Notes: a model not told the origin generated them from the sequence alone. A stretch of DNA of 64,000 bases from Bacillus_BD oryzisoli_A (GCF_043641075.1 NZ_JBHZRC010000001.1:1364001-1428000), one strand, 5' to 3'. Numbered from the stretch's first letter, positions 24,881 through 35,133 are shown. Program-made: numbers and translations.

Positions 24881-27073
24881 TTATGCTTTCACTTCCTCGT
24901 AGCCGAGTTTTTCATAAATTGCTCGGATTACCTTCTGGGCAGAAACCGGAATAACCGTTCCTGGTCCAAAAATAGCTGAAGCTCCATGTTCATATAAGTA
25001 TTCATAGTCTTGTGCTGGAATAACTCCTCCAACAACCACAACGATATCTTCCCGTCCAAGTTTCTTTAATTCAGCTACAAGCTGCGGAAGCAAGGTTTTA
25101 TGACCTGCCGCAAGGGAACTCATGCCAATTGCATGGACATCGTTTTCAACAGCCTGCAGCGCTGTTTCTTCAGGCGTTTGGAATAACGGACCGATATCAA
25201 CGTCAAAGCCTAAATCGGCAAAAGCCGTTGCTATCACCTTTGCTCCGCGGTCGTGACCATCCTGACCCATCTTAGCAATTAATATCCGCGGGCGGCGGCC
25301 TTCATTTTCAAGAAATTCGTCGGTCATCTTCTTCACCGCATCAATTTCTTCTTCGTTTGAAAAGGCGGAACTGTATACACCGCTTATAGAGCGGATAGTA
25401 GCTTTATGACGTCCGGATACTTTTTCAATTGCTGAGGAAATTTCTCCTAAGGTTGCCCTTACGCGTGCAGCTTGTACGGCAAGTTCCAAGAGATTTCCTT
25501 CATTTTCTTCACAGGCTCTTTCAATTGCAGCTAGTGCTAGCTGTACTTTTTCTTCATCACGTGTCGCTTTTAATTGAGTTAATTTTTCAATTTGCTTTAA
25601 CCGAACAGCTGTATTATCAACCTCGAGTATCTCAATTGGTTCTTCTTTTTCCAGACGGTATTTATTAACTCCTACTATTGTTTCTTTTCCTGAATCAATT
25701 TGAGCTTGTCTTCTTGCAGCTGCTTCTTCAATACGCATTTTCGGCAGACCTGTTTCAATTGCTTTTGCCATTCCGCCAAGGTTCTCAATCTCCTCGATAT
25801 GCTCCCAAGCTCGCTTCATTAATTGTTCTGTTAATGCTTCAACATAATAAGAGCCGCCCCAAGGATCAATAACATTCGTGATGCCTGTTTCTTCTTGTAA
25901 GTAAAGCTGTGTATTACGAGCAATTCGTGCCGAGAAGTCTGTCGGCAGGGCAATTGCTTCATCGAGTGCATTTGTATGCAGCGACTGGGTGTGCCCCATT
26001 GCAGCTGCATGGGCTTCAATCAATGTACGAATCACATTATTAAATGGGTCCTGTTCAGTTAAACTCCAGCCTGATGTCTGTGAATGTGTACGTAATGCAA
26101 GTGATTTACTATTACCTGGTTCAAACGACTGCATCATTTTTGCCCAAATACGACGGGCTGCCCGCATTTTTGCGACTTCCATAAAATAATTCATACCAAT
26201 TGCCCAGAAGAATGATAGTCTTGGTGCAAAGGAATCAATACCAATACCAGCCTTTAATCCGGTTCTCACGTATTCAAGTCCGTCAGCAAGTGTATAGGCT
26301 AGTTCAATATCGGCAGGTGCCCCGGCTTCCTGCATATGATAACCGGAGATACTTATGCTATTAAATTTAGGCATGTACTTTGATGTATATTCGAAAATAT
26401 CGGCAATGATCCGCATGGACATTTCCGGTGGGTAAATATACGTATTACGAACCATGTATTCTTTTAAAATATCATTTTGAATGGTACCGGATAACTTTTC
26501 CTGAGAAACTCCCTGCTCCTCAGCTGTTACGATATAAAAAGCCATAATCGGCAGCACTGCCCCATTCATCGTCATTGATACAGACATTTGATCTAATGGA
26601 ATTCCGTCAAACAGTGTCTTCATATCAACGATTGAATCAATGGCTACACCCGCCTTTCCGACATCCCCCACAACACGTGCATGATCTGAGTCATAACCCC
26701 GATGTGTTGCAAGGTCAAAGGCAACGGATAGACCTTTTTGACCCATGGCTAAATTCCGGCGGTAGAAAGCATTGCTTTCCTCTGCAGTTGAAAAGCCGGC
26801 ATACTGGCGAACCGTCCATGGTCTATTGACATACATGGTTGGATACGGTCCTCTAGTATAAGGTGGAAGTCCTGGTCTATCTTCTAGATGCTTGGCATCT
26901 GCTAGGTCCTTTTCTGTATATATCGGTTTTGTGCTGATATGTTCATTGGTTTCAAAAAGCAAATCATCAATCGAAGCGGAAATTTCAGTTTCTGCCTTCT
27001 GTTTCCAATCCACCTCTGAAACTGTTTTCGTAGTATTGAATGAAATCTTGGTAAAATCCGGTTTTTGTGTCAT
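24881..27073 (-). CDS. mutB: Methylmalonyl-CoA mutase, large (catalytic) subunit
   Basis: This 730-residue enzyme rearranges (R)-methylmalonyl-CoA to succinyl-CoA with adenosylcobalamin. The TIM-barrel substrate domain includes RPWTVRQYAGFSTAEESNAFY near the N-terminus (substrate-binding arm) and the C-terminal B12 domain has the base-on DxHxxG motif, D605-G-H607-D-R-G610. The GG near 682 (VVVVGGVIP) binds the cofactor tail. It starts three bases after mutA, whose final codons carry its GGAGGTGGAG ribosome binding site. Not in the B. subtilis version of this region. Confidence 0.96.
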   Translation of the reverse strand: MTQKPDFTKISFNTTKTVSEVDWKQKAETEISASIDDLLFETNEHISTKPIYTEKDLADAKHLEDRPGLPPYTRGPYPTMYVNRPWTVRQYAGFSTAEESNAFYRRNLAMGQKGLSVAFDLATHRGYDSDHARVVGDVGKAGVAIDSIVDMKTLFDGIPLDQMSVSMTMNGAVLPIMAFYIVTAEEQGVSQEKLSGTIQNDILKEYMVRNTYIYPPEMSMRIIADIFEYTSKYMPKFNSISISGYHMQEAGAPADIELAYTLADGLEYVRTGLKAGIGIDSFAPRLSFFWAIGMNYFMEVAKMRAARRIWAKMMQSFEPGNSKSLALRTHSQTSGWSLTEQDPFNNVIRTLIEAHAAAMGHTQSLHTNALDEAIALPTDFSARIARNTQLYLQEETGITNVIDPWGGSYYVEALTEQLMKRAWEHIEEIENLGGMAKAIETGLPKMRIEEAAARRQAQIDSGKETIVGVNKYRLEKEEPIEILEVDNTAVRLKQIEKLTQLKATRDEEKVQLALAAIERACEENEGNLLELAVQAARVRATLGEISSAIEKVSGRHKATIRSISGVYSSAFSNEEEIDAVKKMTDEFLENEGRRPRILIAKMGQDGHDRGAKVIATAFADLGFDVDIGPLFQTPEETALQAVENDVHAIGMSSLAAGHKTLLPQLVAELKKLGREDIVVVVGGVIPAQDYEYLYEHGASAIFGPGTVIPVSAQKVIRAIYEKLGYEEVKA

Positions 27074-27076
27074 TGA

Positions 27077-28930
27077 TTACTCCACCTCCATTTCATCTAA
27101 AAAGGATGAAGCTATTTCATAGCTGTTACTTTTTACATGAATAAAATGAGAGATTCCTTTATCGAGTAAAGCCTTTTGGTCCGCTTCATCCAGGAGTCCG
27201 GCTACATAAAGCCTGATTTGGGGGAAGCTGGCTTTAATGGCTTGTACGATTTCTAAACCAACAGTCTTATAGTCAAGATCCGATCCACAAAGGACATAGT
27301 CTCTGAGATTTGTTTCGGTAACAAAGCTTATTGCATCATTGCTTCCTTCCATTGCCTGGCTTCTTAGTGTTTTAATTCCTCCAGGAGCAAAAAATCCACT
27401 AATAAAGTCGGCCCGAGCCTTATGATTTTTCAGCTGACCAAGGCAGATTAATCCAATAGCAGGTGCTGTTTTTTCTTTTGTTAACTTTTCAGCTCGTTTA
27501 CGGAGCTTTTCATATGGCGTTGATAAACGTGCAGCTTTAATGGGACTTACAGCTGATTGATTTTTTGCTTCATGGCAGGAAAAATCGACATTTAACGGCG
27601 TGTCCTCTAAATTAGCATATTTATTTGTCCCAACAATTGATTGTTTACGTGTAAAGATATCCTTTTGCCGCTTTACAGCTATATGCTGGATTTCCTTCTG
27701 TATCCAGTTTGTTTGTAATGCTTGAAGGATACCGCCCTTTTCATCTATTTCAAGGAATAGAGGCCATGCCTGTTCAATTAATTGATTCGTTAAGGATTCA
27801 ACATACCAAGAGCCACCTGCCGGATCCACAACCGTACTTAAGTGCGCTTCATCCTTTAAAATCAGCTGAGTATTACGCGCAATTCGGTCTGAGAACGGTG
27901 TTGCTTCTCCCTCAGGCTCATTATAGGGGCTCACATGCAGGTATTGAATGCCGCCAAGTACTGCAGCAAATGCCTCATTGCTTGATCGTAATAAATTCAC
28001 ATAAGGATCATATGCTGTTTTTGTAAACCATGATGTTTCAGCTGATATGACCATTTGTCCCTCAGCTTCTGGTGAAGCCTGATAGGCTTCGACAATTTTG
28101 CTCCATAAAGCTCGTGCTGCTCGCAGCTTAGCAATTTCCATAAAGAAATTACTTCCTATTGAAAAATGAAATACTAGTTTACTAAGTATATCTTTTACGT
28201 CCATGCCTCTTGATCTCAGCTGCTCTATATGATGGACAGCAGTCGAAAGGGCAATAGCCAGCTCTTGAACTGCATTGGCGCCTCCATTATGATACACAGC
28301 TGTATCTACTAAAAGCGTTTTCAACTGAGGGCATGCCGATGAAGCTGTTTGGATCGTCTCAACTAAACGATCGTAAACAGATTGCAAATTTTCTTTTTCA
28401 CCGCCTTGTTTCGCATAGAGTGAAACAGGGTCTTTTCCTACATATCCGCTTATCTTCTCAGAATTTCGTAAAGAAGCTATTCCGTAAATGATTTCATGTT
28501 GGAAATGAGCACCATTGATGCTTAACGAATAGGATTGATAATAATTTGTAAGAAGCTCTGGTAATTCCTTTACAATCGAAACAGATGGTGCAAATGCAAT
28601 CGCAGTCTGCCCTTTTTCAATACCTGAATTTAATCGTACTTTGAAGTCTTCCGGCTTTTCTGTATCAATACGCTGGGCAATCTTCCAGGATTCTCCAATA
28701 TACCCTAGCGCACTGCTTCCACGTCGGAAATCTTCGCAGCCAGGAAATTGCGAAAGCGCCGTTTTCTTCACATCCTCTTTTGTATATAGAGGCTTTAATC
28801 TGATGTTTTCATATGTTTCTCTCGATAAAGAGTCTATACTTTTCCCTTTTAGTGTTTCTTCAGCCTTTTTCTTCCATACTTCAGTTGTTTGCTGTGAAAA
28901 TGAATAATCCATCATCTCTTTTAGACTCAT
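27077..28930 (-). CDS. mutA: Methylmalonyl-CoA mutase, small subunit
   Basis: This 617-residue subunit is homologous to MutB but degenerate. The expected B12 motif DxHxxG appears as KNHKAR near residue 512, so it should not bind cobalamin and serves as the structural partner of the heterodimer. It retains barrel segments such as DPAGGSWYVESLTNQLIE. First gene of mutA-mutB-meaB. The start at 28930 gives MSLKEMMDYSF. I saw no obvious regulator site upstream, and the bkd terminator lies 144 nt upstream. Confidence 0.93.
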   Translation of the reverse strand: MSLKEMMDYSFSQQTTEVWKKKAEETLKGKSIDSLSRETYENIRLKPLYTKEDVKKTALSQFPGCEDFRRGSSALGYIGESWKIAQRIDTEKPEDFKVRLNSGIEKGQTAIAFAPSVSIVKELPELLTNYYQSYSLSINGAHFQHEIIYGIASLRNSEKISGYVGKDPVSLYAKQGGEKENLQSVYDRLVETIQTASSACPQLKTLLVDTAVYHNGGANAVQELAIALSTAVHHIEQLRSRGMDVKDILSKLVFHFSIGSNFFMEIAKLRAARALWSKIVEAYQASPEAEGQMVISAETSWFTKTAYDPYVNLLRSSNEAFAAVLGGIQYLHVSPYNEPEGEATPFSDRIARNTQLILKDEAHLSTVVDPAGGSWYVESLTNQLIEQAWPLFLEIDEKGGILQALQTNWIQKEIQHIAVKRQKDIFTRKQSIVGTNKYANLEDTPLNVDFSCHEAKNQSAVSPIKAARLSTPYEKLRKRAEKLTKEKTAPAIGLICLGQLKNHKARADFISGFFAPGGIKTLRSQAMEGSNDAISFVTETNLRDYVLCGSDLDYKTVGLEIVQAIKASFPQIRLYVAGLLDEADQKALLDKGISHFIHVKSNSYEIASSFLDEMEVE

Positions 28931-29074
28931 CTCACGCCGCCAAAAGTCAGCAGCCTTCCCCCCTAACTATAGAAAAAAGTTATAAAATTAGAAATTGTTT
29001 TTCTATTCATTCATTATTTTATTATACAAATGTAAATCACACAATCACTATTTTGGAAACATGTGGAATCAATA

Positions 29075-29102
29075 GAAAAAACGCTGCTAGTTATAGCAGC
29101 GT
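29075..29102 (-). terminator. Terminator of the bkd operon
   Basis: ACGCTGCTA pairs with TAGCAGCGT around a 4-nt loop. On the minus strand it is followed by six T residues, 17 nt past the bkdB stop. Confidence 0.9.
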
Positions 29103-29118
29103 ATCGGTTTTTTCTTTA

Positions 29119-30420
29119 TTAATATATTGGAGTATTATCTTTTGTTGTGTTTTCAAGGATTTCTTTTACTCTGTTCATGAATTTTCCGCAAATAAATCCA
29201 TCAAGTATTCGATGGTCAAGCGAGAGACATAGATTCATCATATCTCGAACTGCTATCATATTTTGGTTCATGACAACCGGACGTTTTATAATGGATTCAA
29301 CCTGCAGGATTGCTGCCTGCGGATAATTAATAATTCCCATCGATTGAACAGAACCAATTGAACCCGTATTATTTACTGTAAACGTTCCACCTTGAAAATC
29401 CTCAACCTTAGTCGTGCCGCTGCGGACTTTATCAGCTAGTACGGAAATTTCTCGGGCAATCCCTTTTATCGTTTTTTCATCTGCATGCTTTATGACGGGT
29501 ACAAAAAGAGCGTCCTCGGTAGCAACTGCAATCGAAAGATTAATCTCTTTTTTTCGAATAATTTTATCTCCCGCCCACATGGCATTCATTTGCGGGAATT
29601 CCTTTAATCCTTGGGCAACTGCTTTGACAATAAAGGCAAAAAAGGTTAAATTAAAGCCTTCTTTTTGATAGAACTCTGTTTTTACTTCATTCCGGTATTC
29701 AACCAGATTTGTAACATCTGCCTCAACCATCATCCAGGCGTGAGGAATTTCATGCTTGCTCTTTACCATATTTGCAGCAATAGTCTTTCTTAAACCAGAA
29801 AGCGGGATTTCAATATCACCTGGCACAGCAGTAACCTTACTATTCTTTTGCACTGAGTTTTCTTTTGTAGCTTCTGTAACCACTGCTACAGAGGAAGGTG
29901 TTACCAGAGACTCTGTCCGATCGGTCTCATCTTGGTCTTTCTGACCTTCGTTCACTAATTTTAAAAGATCCTTCCGTGTTATCCGCCCTTCTGAACCGGT
30001 TCCCTTTACTTGTTTTAAATCAATACCATACTCTTGTGAAAGCTTTAAAACAGCTGGTGAATAACGGAGTTTTCCTGCAGGTTCTTTTTCTTTTCTACCT
30101 TCATGATAAAAGCTTACCTTCTGCTCTACTCTTTTCTGTTCTTCAGAGGTACTTTCGCTCTCTTCAAGGACTGACTCTGTTACGGTTTCAATGACACAAA
30201 TAGTCGTGCCGACAGGTAATGTCTCACCCTCATCTGCCATTAATTCCTTTATTATGCCTGTAAAAGAAGATGGAATTTCAGCATTGACCTTATCTGTCAT
30301 TATTTCTGCAAGTGGATCATATTTCTTTACCTTGTCACCGACAGAAATAAGCCATTTGGAAAGCGTACCTTCCGTCACACTCTCACCTAATTGAGGCATG
30401 ATAATTTTTTCAATTGTCAC
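29119..30420 (-). CDS. bkdB: Branched-chain 2-oxoacid dehydrogenase E2 (dihydrolipoyl acyltransferase)
   Basis: This 433-residue core protein of the branched-chain keto-acid dehydrogenase complex transfers the acyl group to CoA. An N-terminal lipoyl domain (lipoyl-Lys44 in MTDKVNAE) is followed by a charged linker, a peripheral subunit-binding domain (YSPAVLKLSQEYGIDLKQV, residues near 119-155) and the catalytic domain ending with DHRILDGF (His and Asp active site). The start is GTG 30420, preceded by GGAGGGG. It is the last gene of the bkd operon. Confidence 0.95.
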   Translation of the reverse strand: MTIEKIIMPQLGESVTEGTLSKWLISVGDKVKKYDPLAEIMTDKVNAEIPSSFTGIIKELMADEGETLPVGTTICVIETVTESVLEESESTSEEQKRVEQKVSFYHEGRKEKEPAGKLRYSPAVLKLSQEYGIDLKQVKGTGSEGRITRKDLLKLVNEGQKDQDETDRTESLVTPSSVAVVTEATKENSVQKNSKVTAVPGDIEIPLSGLRKTIAANMVKSKHEIPHAWMMVEADVTNLVEYRNEVKTEFYQKEGFNLTFFAFIVKAVAQGLKEFPQMNAMWAGDKIIRKKEINLSIAVATEDALFVPVIKHADEKTIKGIAREISVLADKVRSGTTKVEDFQGGTFTVNNTGSIGSVQSMGIINYPQAAILQVESIIKRPVVMNQNMIAVRDMMNLCLSLDHRILDGFICGKFMNRVKEILENTTKDNTPIY

Positions 30421-30439
30421 TTTGTCCCCTCCTCTCTCT

Positions 30440-31423
30440 TTAAAAGGCTGCAAGCTCACGCATTGCTTTTTCTAATTTCTCCGGGTTGATCATAAAATGC
30501 TTCTCCATTGGTGGTGCATATGCAACCGCAGGCACATTAGGCGCGGCTAGTCTTTTAATAGGCGCATCTAATTCAAATAAACAATGCTCGGCAATAATAG
30601 CTGAAACCTCGCTAATGATACTGCCTTCCTTGTTATCCTCTGTAACAAGCAGGACCTTCCCTGTTTTTGAAGCGGCCTCTATAATCGCCTCTTGATCAAG
30701 TGGGTAAACGGTCCGTAAATCCAAAATATGTGTTGATATCCCGTCCTTCGCTAAATTCTCTGCCGCTTGGAGTGCAAAATGAACACAAAGTCCATAGGTG
30801 ATAACGGTAATATCCTCCCCCTCCCGCTTCACATCTGCCTTTCCAATCGGAAGAACATAATCATCTTCAGGTACTTCTCCTTTAATTAACCGGTATGCCC
30901 GCTTATGCTCAAAAAACAATACGGGATCTTCGTCTCGTATAGCTGCTTTAAGCAGTCCTTTTACATCATAGGGAGTTGAGGGCATCACAATTTTCAATCC
31001 AGGCTGATTAGCAAAAACAGCTTCTACTGATTGGGAATGATACAAGGCACCGTGTACACCTCCTCCGTATGGAGCACGAATGACAATAGGACAGCTCCAG
31101 TCATTATTTGATCGATAGCGGATTCTTGCTGCTTCTGAAATAATCTGATTAACCGCAGGCATGATAAAATCAGCAAATTGCATTTCGGCAATCGGCCTCA
31201 TGCCATACATAGCAGCTCCGATGCCTACCCCAGCAATAGCGGATTCCGCTAATGGCGTATCCATGACTCTTTGTTCGCCAAATTGCTCATACAAGCCTTG
31301 CGTTGCTTTAAAAACGCCGCCCTTTTTCCCAACATCTTCCCCTAAAACAAATACCCTTGAGTCTCTCTCCATTTCTTCCCGAATAGCCATTGTAACAGCT
31401 TCAATATAAGAGATAATTGCCAT
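30440..31423 (-). CDS. bkdAB: Branched-chain 2-oxoacid dehydrogenase E1 beta
   Basis: This 327-residue subunit forms with BkdAA the thiamine-diphosphate-dependent E1 that decarboxylates keto acids from Val, Leu and Ile. Typical segments are LGEDVGKKGGVFKATQGL near residue 27, ESAIAGVGIGAAMYGMRP and YGGGVHGALYHSQS around 130. It sits 11 nt downstream of bkdAA and 19 nt upstream of bkdB. Length is standard. Confidence 0.95.
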   Translation of the reverse strand: MAIISYIEAVTMAIREEMERDSRVFVLGEDVGKKGGVFKATQGLYEQFGEQRVMDTPLAESAIAGVGIGAAMYGMRPIAEMQFADFIMPAVNQIISEAARIRYRSNNDWSCPIVIRAPYGGGVHGALYHSQSVEAVFANQPGLKIVMPSTPYDVKGLLKAAIRDEDPVLFFEHKRAYRLIKGEVPEDDYVLPIGKADVKREGEDITVITYGLCVHFALQAAENLAKDGISTHILDLRTVYPLDQEAIIEAASKTGKVLLVTEDNKEGSIISEVSAIIAEHCLFELDAPIKRLAAPNVPAVAYAPPMEKHFMINPEKLEKAMRELAAF

Positions 31424-31434
31424 CTTTCTCCCCC

Positions 31435-32430
31435 TTATCCTCTCGCATATACGTAATCAAATACTTGTTCAGGGTCAGCATATGGCGCTTGTTCAGCATA
31501 GTCCGTTGCCTCGTTTACAAGTAATGTTACACGGTCATTTAATTCCTTTTCCCTCTTCTCATCCATTACTCCAACAGCCTTAAGATAGCTTAAAAAGGCA
31601 GAAAGTGGATCCTTTGCTTTCGCTTCTTCTACTTCCTCCTGGGCACGATAGCTCCGGTCATCATCATCTGAAGAGTGTGGTGTAAGTCGGTAACAAATGG
31701 TTTCAATAAGGGTAGGACCCTCACCTTTTCTTCCTCTATCCGCCGCTATCTTTACTGCTTCATATACGGCAAGCGGATCGTTACCGTCAATGGTATATCC
31801 AGGCATACCGTAACCAATCGCCCGGTCAGATACCTTTTCACAGGCGAGCTGCTTACTTATCGGGACCGAAATGGCATATTTATTATTTTCACACATAAAA
31901 ATAACAGGCAGCTTGTGTACAGCAGCAAAATTAGCGCCTTCATGGAAGTCACCTTGGTTTGAAGAACCTTCGCCGAATGTAACGAGAGAGACTACATTTT
32001 CTCCGGACATTCTTGCTGCAAGAGCGATTCCCACTGCATGGGGAACCTGTGTTGTGACAGGCGATGAGCCTGTGACAATTCTATTTTTTCGCTGTCCGAA
32101 ATGACCAGGCATCTGCCGCCCGCCAGAGTTTGGGTCCTCCGCTTTGGCAAACCCTGACAGCATGATTTCTTTCGCAGTCATTCCGAATGCAAGGACAACC
32201 CCTACATCTCGGTAATAAGGCAGAACATAATCCTGCTTTCGGTTAAGTGCAAATGAAGCACCTACCTGAGCTGCTTCCTGCCCTTGACAGGATATAACAA
32301 AGGGAATTTTCCCCGCTCTATTTAACAGCCACATCCGTTCATCAATTTTTCGAGCAAGCAGCATTGTCTCATACATTTCCAATACGGTTTCATCACTCAA
32401 ACCTAATGATCTATGACGGTTTTCCACCAT
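31435..32430 (-). CDS. bkdAA: Branched-chain 2-oxoacid dehydrogenase E1 alpha
   Basis: This 331-residue TPP-binding subunit contains GRQMPGHFG and the TPP motif from GEGSSNQGDFHEGANFA to ENNKYAISVP (GDG-like motif with downstream NN). The phosphorylation-loop region HSSDDDDRSYR is acidic as in family members. It forms a heterotetramer with BkdAB and supplies acyl groups to BkdB. These acyl-CoAs also feed branched-chain fatty acid synthesis in Bacillus. Confidence 0.95.
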   Translation of the reverse strand: MVENRHRSLGLSDETVLEMYETMLLARKIDERMWLLNRAGKIPFVISCQGQEAAQVGASFALNRKQDYVLPYYRDVGVVLAFGMTAKEIMLSGFAKAEDPNSGGRQMPGHFGQRKNRIVTGSSPVTTQVPHAVGIALAARMSGENVVSLVTFGEGSSNQGDFHEGANFAAVHKLPVIFMCENNKYAISVPISKQLACEKVSDRAIGYGMPGYTIDGNDPLAVYEAVKIAADRGRKGEGPTLIETICYRLTPHSSDDDDRSYRAQEEVEEAKAKDPLSAFLSYLKAVGVMDEKREKELNDRVTLLVNEATDYAEQAPYADPEQVFDYVYARG

Positions 32431-32493
32431 AAAAAAACCTCCTGAATCTATAATTAAGAATCACGTTATTTCCGACATGATTGTAAGCTCTTT

Positions 32494-33915
32494 TTACCCA
32501 TGGATTGCCTTTCCTTCTACAACCAATGCTGCTTCACCGATAGCTTCTGACAGGCTCGGATGCGGATGAATGGTTTGTGCTATTTCCCAAGGTGTAGCAT
32601 CAAGAACCTTCGCCAATCCTGCTTCTGATATTAAATCCGTAACATGCGGTCCAATCATATGAACCCCAAGAACATCATTGGTAGCATCATCAACAATCAT
32701 TTTGACAAATCCATCGACATCGCCAAAAACCAACGCCTTTCCAATCGCGCGAAAAGCAAACTTGCCTGTTTTTATTTGATACCCTTTATTTCTTGCTTCT
32801 TCTTCTGTTAAACCTACCTTTGCTGCTTCAGGATGACTGTAAATGCAAGACGGGATCAGCGAATAATTAAGCGGCTGTGGTTCGTTGTTTGCTATATGCT
32901 CAACTGCTGTAATTCCTTCATGTGAAGCAACATGTGCAAGCTGAATACCGCCAATACAATCGCCAATTGCGTATATATGTGATTCTTTTGTTTGATAATA
33001 CTCATTTGTCCTAATGAAGCCATTTTCAATCAGAATGTCTGTGTTTTCCAAACCAATTCCCTCAATGTTTGCCTGTCTCCCAACCGAAATCAGCAGCTTA
33101 TCCGCTGAAAATTCTTTGATTTCCCCTTTTACCTCAGCTGAAACCACGATTTTATCGCCTTTTTGCAATGTCTCTGGAAGGACTTTTGCAGCTGTTACGA
33201 CTTTAATACCTCTTTTTTTCATTAAACGCTGCATTTCTTTTGAGATCTCTTTATCTTCAGTAGGAATAATGCAATCTGCATACTCCAAAATTGTTACATC
33301 AACTTCAAAATCTGACAGCATGGATGCCCATTCAACACCAATTACACCGCCGCCAATAATTAGAATCGATTTAGGTAATGTTTCCATTTTTAATGCTTCA
33401 TCAGATGCTATAACATTCTGACCGTTTACTTCTAAACCAGGCAGCGCTTTTGGTCTTGATCCAGTTGCAACAATTACATTTTTCGGAATTAGAATTTCAT
33501 TTTCTTCGCCATTATTCATTTCAACTGAAATGGTGCCAGGCAATGGAGAGAAAATAGACGGTCCTAAAATTCGCCCTTTACCCTCAAAGACATCAATCTT
33601 CCCTTTTTTCATCAAATGCTGTACCCCGTTATACAGCTGGGAAACGATCCGCTCTTTACGCTCCTGAGCTTTAGCAAGATTCAAGGTCACTTCATTTGTC
33701 ATTACACCAAACTCTTCACTGCGTTTAGCCGTGCGATAAACCTCAGCACTTCTTAATAACGCTTTGGTAGGAATACAGCCTTGATGAAGACAAGTCCCTC
33801 CAAGTTTTTTGCTTTCTACAATCGCCGTTTTAAAACCAAGTTGCGCTGCACGGATAGCTGCAACATATCCCCCGGGTCCTCCGCCGAGTATTACAATGTC
33901 ATATTCCTTTGCCAA
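32494..33915 (-). CDS. lpdV: Dihydrolipoyl dehydrogenase E3 of the branched-chain complex
   Basis: This 473-residue FAD disulfide oxidoreductase has an FAD motif GGGPGGYVAA at 11-20, the redox pair Cys42/Cys47 in GGTCLHQGCIPTK, an NAD motif GGGVIGVEWA near 185 and the catalytic His-Glu in HPHPSLSEA near the C-terminus. It reoxidises the lipoyl groups of BkdB with NAD+. It lies 13 nt upstream of buk's stop and 63 nt before bkdAA, in the B. subtilis gene order. Confidence 0.95.
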   Translation of the reverse strand: MAKEYDIVILGGGPGGYVAAIRAAQLGFKTAIVESKKLGGTCLHQGCIPTKALLRSAEVYRTAKRSEEFGVMTNEVTLNLAKAQERKERIVSQLYNGVQHLMKKGKIDVFEGKGRILGPSIFSPLPGTISVEMNNGEENEILIPKNVIVATGSRPKALPGLEVNGQNVIASDEALKMETLPKSILIIGGGVIGVEWASMLSDFEVDVTILEYADCIIPTEDKEISKEMQRLMKKRGIKVVTAAKVLPETLQKGDKIVVSAEVKGEIKEFSADKLLISVGRQANIEGIGLENTDILIENGFIRTNEYYQTKESHIYAIGDCIGGIQLAHVASHEGITAVEHIANNEPQPLNYSLIPSCIYSHPEAAKVGLTEEEARNKGYQIKTGKFAFRAIGKALVFGDVDGFVKMIVDDATNDVLGVHMIGPHVTDLISEAGLAKVLDATPWEIAQTIHPHPSLSEAIGEAALVVEGKAIHG

Positions 33916-33928
33916 GGAATGACCCCCT

Positions 33929-35029
33929 TTACCTCTTTAATAAGCATTTCCCCAAATATTCTTTTGCCTTTTCTTCTCCCCGTAAAACCCTCAATGCTCC
34001 CTCAGCTAATGAAAGCAGTTCATTTTCACCAGGCTGCACATATACATCTGCAATCCAACAAACACGATCACTTATTTCCCTGACAAAATTCTTTTTCGAA
34101 GCTAATTCACCGGTTAAGATAATTCCATTCACACGCCCAGCCAAAACAACACTTGCCGCACCAATATCCTTCGCAATTTGATAGGCCATCGCAGAGTAGA
34201 TTAAACCAGCTTTTTTATCGCCCATTGCAATTCTCTCCTCTATTGCATCTAGGTCATTTGTTCCCAGATATCCAATAAATCCACCTTTACCAACAAGCAG
34301 CTTCATTATTTCTTCCTTGGTAAATTTACCTGAAAAACATAAATCTACAATATCACCGACGGGAACCGCTCCGGCACGTTCAGGACAAAAGGGTCCTTCA
34401 CCTAGCAGACCATTATTCACATCAATAACTCTTCCGTGTCTATGTGCTCCAATCGTGATTCCGCCGCCCATATGGGCTACAATTAAATTAATGTCTTCAT
34501 AGTGACTGTCTAATTCCTTCGCCACACGGTGTGCTACTGCTTTATGATTTAATGCATGAAAGATGCTTTTCCGTTCAATCATCGGCAGCCCTGAAACTCT
34601 TGCAATGTCATCTAACTCATCTACTACGACCGGATCGACAATATAGGCAGGAATATTTAGCCCTGCAGCAATATCAAAAGCAAGTAACCCGCCAAGGTTA
34701 GAGGCGTGCTCTCCGGAATAACCTTGTTTCAGATCAGCAAGCATCCTTTCGTTTACCTCATAGGTTCCCCCCTCAATAGGACGAAGGAGTCCGCCTCGAG
34801 CGCATACAGCTTCAAGCCTTGAAAGATTGATTCCATCCTTATCGAGGGTTTGAAGGATACTATTTTTTCGACTATCAAATTGCTTGATAATATTTGAATA
34901 GGACTCCGTTGCTTCAATTTCATGCTTGATACTCTTCTCCCAAATTGAAATCTCATTTTCAAATACAGCGATTTTTGTGCAGGTTGAACCTGGATTTATA
35001 ATTAGAATACGATGTTTATGTTCCCGCAA
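33929..35029 (-). CDS. buk: Butyrate kinase
   Basis: This 366-residue acetokinase-superfamily enzyme phosphorylates butyrate, isobutyrate or isovalerate with ATP (reversible). N-terminal INPGSTCTKIAVFENE is the phosphate-binding signature, and AHMGGGITIGAHRHGRVIDVNNGL is the second. The frame extends to 35065, but GGAGGTGG precedes the TTG at 35029, which is taken as start. In B. subtilis Buk works with phosphotransbutyrylase Ptb to make ATP from acyl-CoA. No ptb is present here, so its partner must be elsewhere or absent. Confidence 0.92.
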   Translation of the reverse strand: MREHKHRILIINPGSTCTKIAVFENEISIWEKSIKHEIEATESYSNIIKQFDSRKNSILQTLDKDGINLSRLEAVCARGGLLRPIEGGTYEVNERMLADLKQGYSGEHASNLGGLLAFDIAAGLNIPAYIVDPVVVDELDDIARVSGLPMIERKSIFHALNHKAVAHRVAKELDSHYEDINLIVAHMGGGITIGAHRHGRVIDVNNGLLGEGPFCPERAGAVPVGDIVDLCFSGKFTKEEIMKLLVGKGGFIGYLGTNDLDAIEERIAMGDKKAGLIYSAMAYQIAKDIGAASVVLAGRVNGIILTGELASKKNFVREISDRVCWIADVYVQPGENELLSLAEGALRVLRGEEKAKEYLGKCLLKR

Positions 35030-35133
35030 GTTACCCACCTCCAAATGATTGAATTTCTTACCCATCGATATGTATCGCTAGGAGGGATAGAAGCTAAACA
35101 TCTGTCCCTCACTTTGTGGTACTAGCGCTTTTC

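Noticed and set aside
27709..28026. Plus-strand ORF of 105 codons in mutA
   Set aside because: Antisense to a well-conserved coding region, no RBS, and His/Leu-rich low-quality composition.
33014..33421. Plus-strand ORF of 135 codons inside lpdV
   Set aside because: Antisense shadow of the E3 gene; no promoter or RBS seen.
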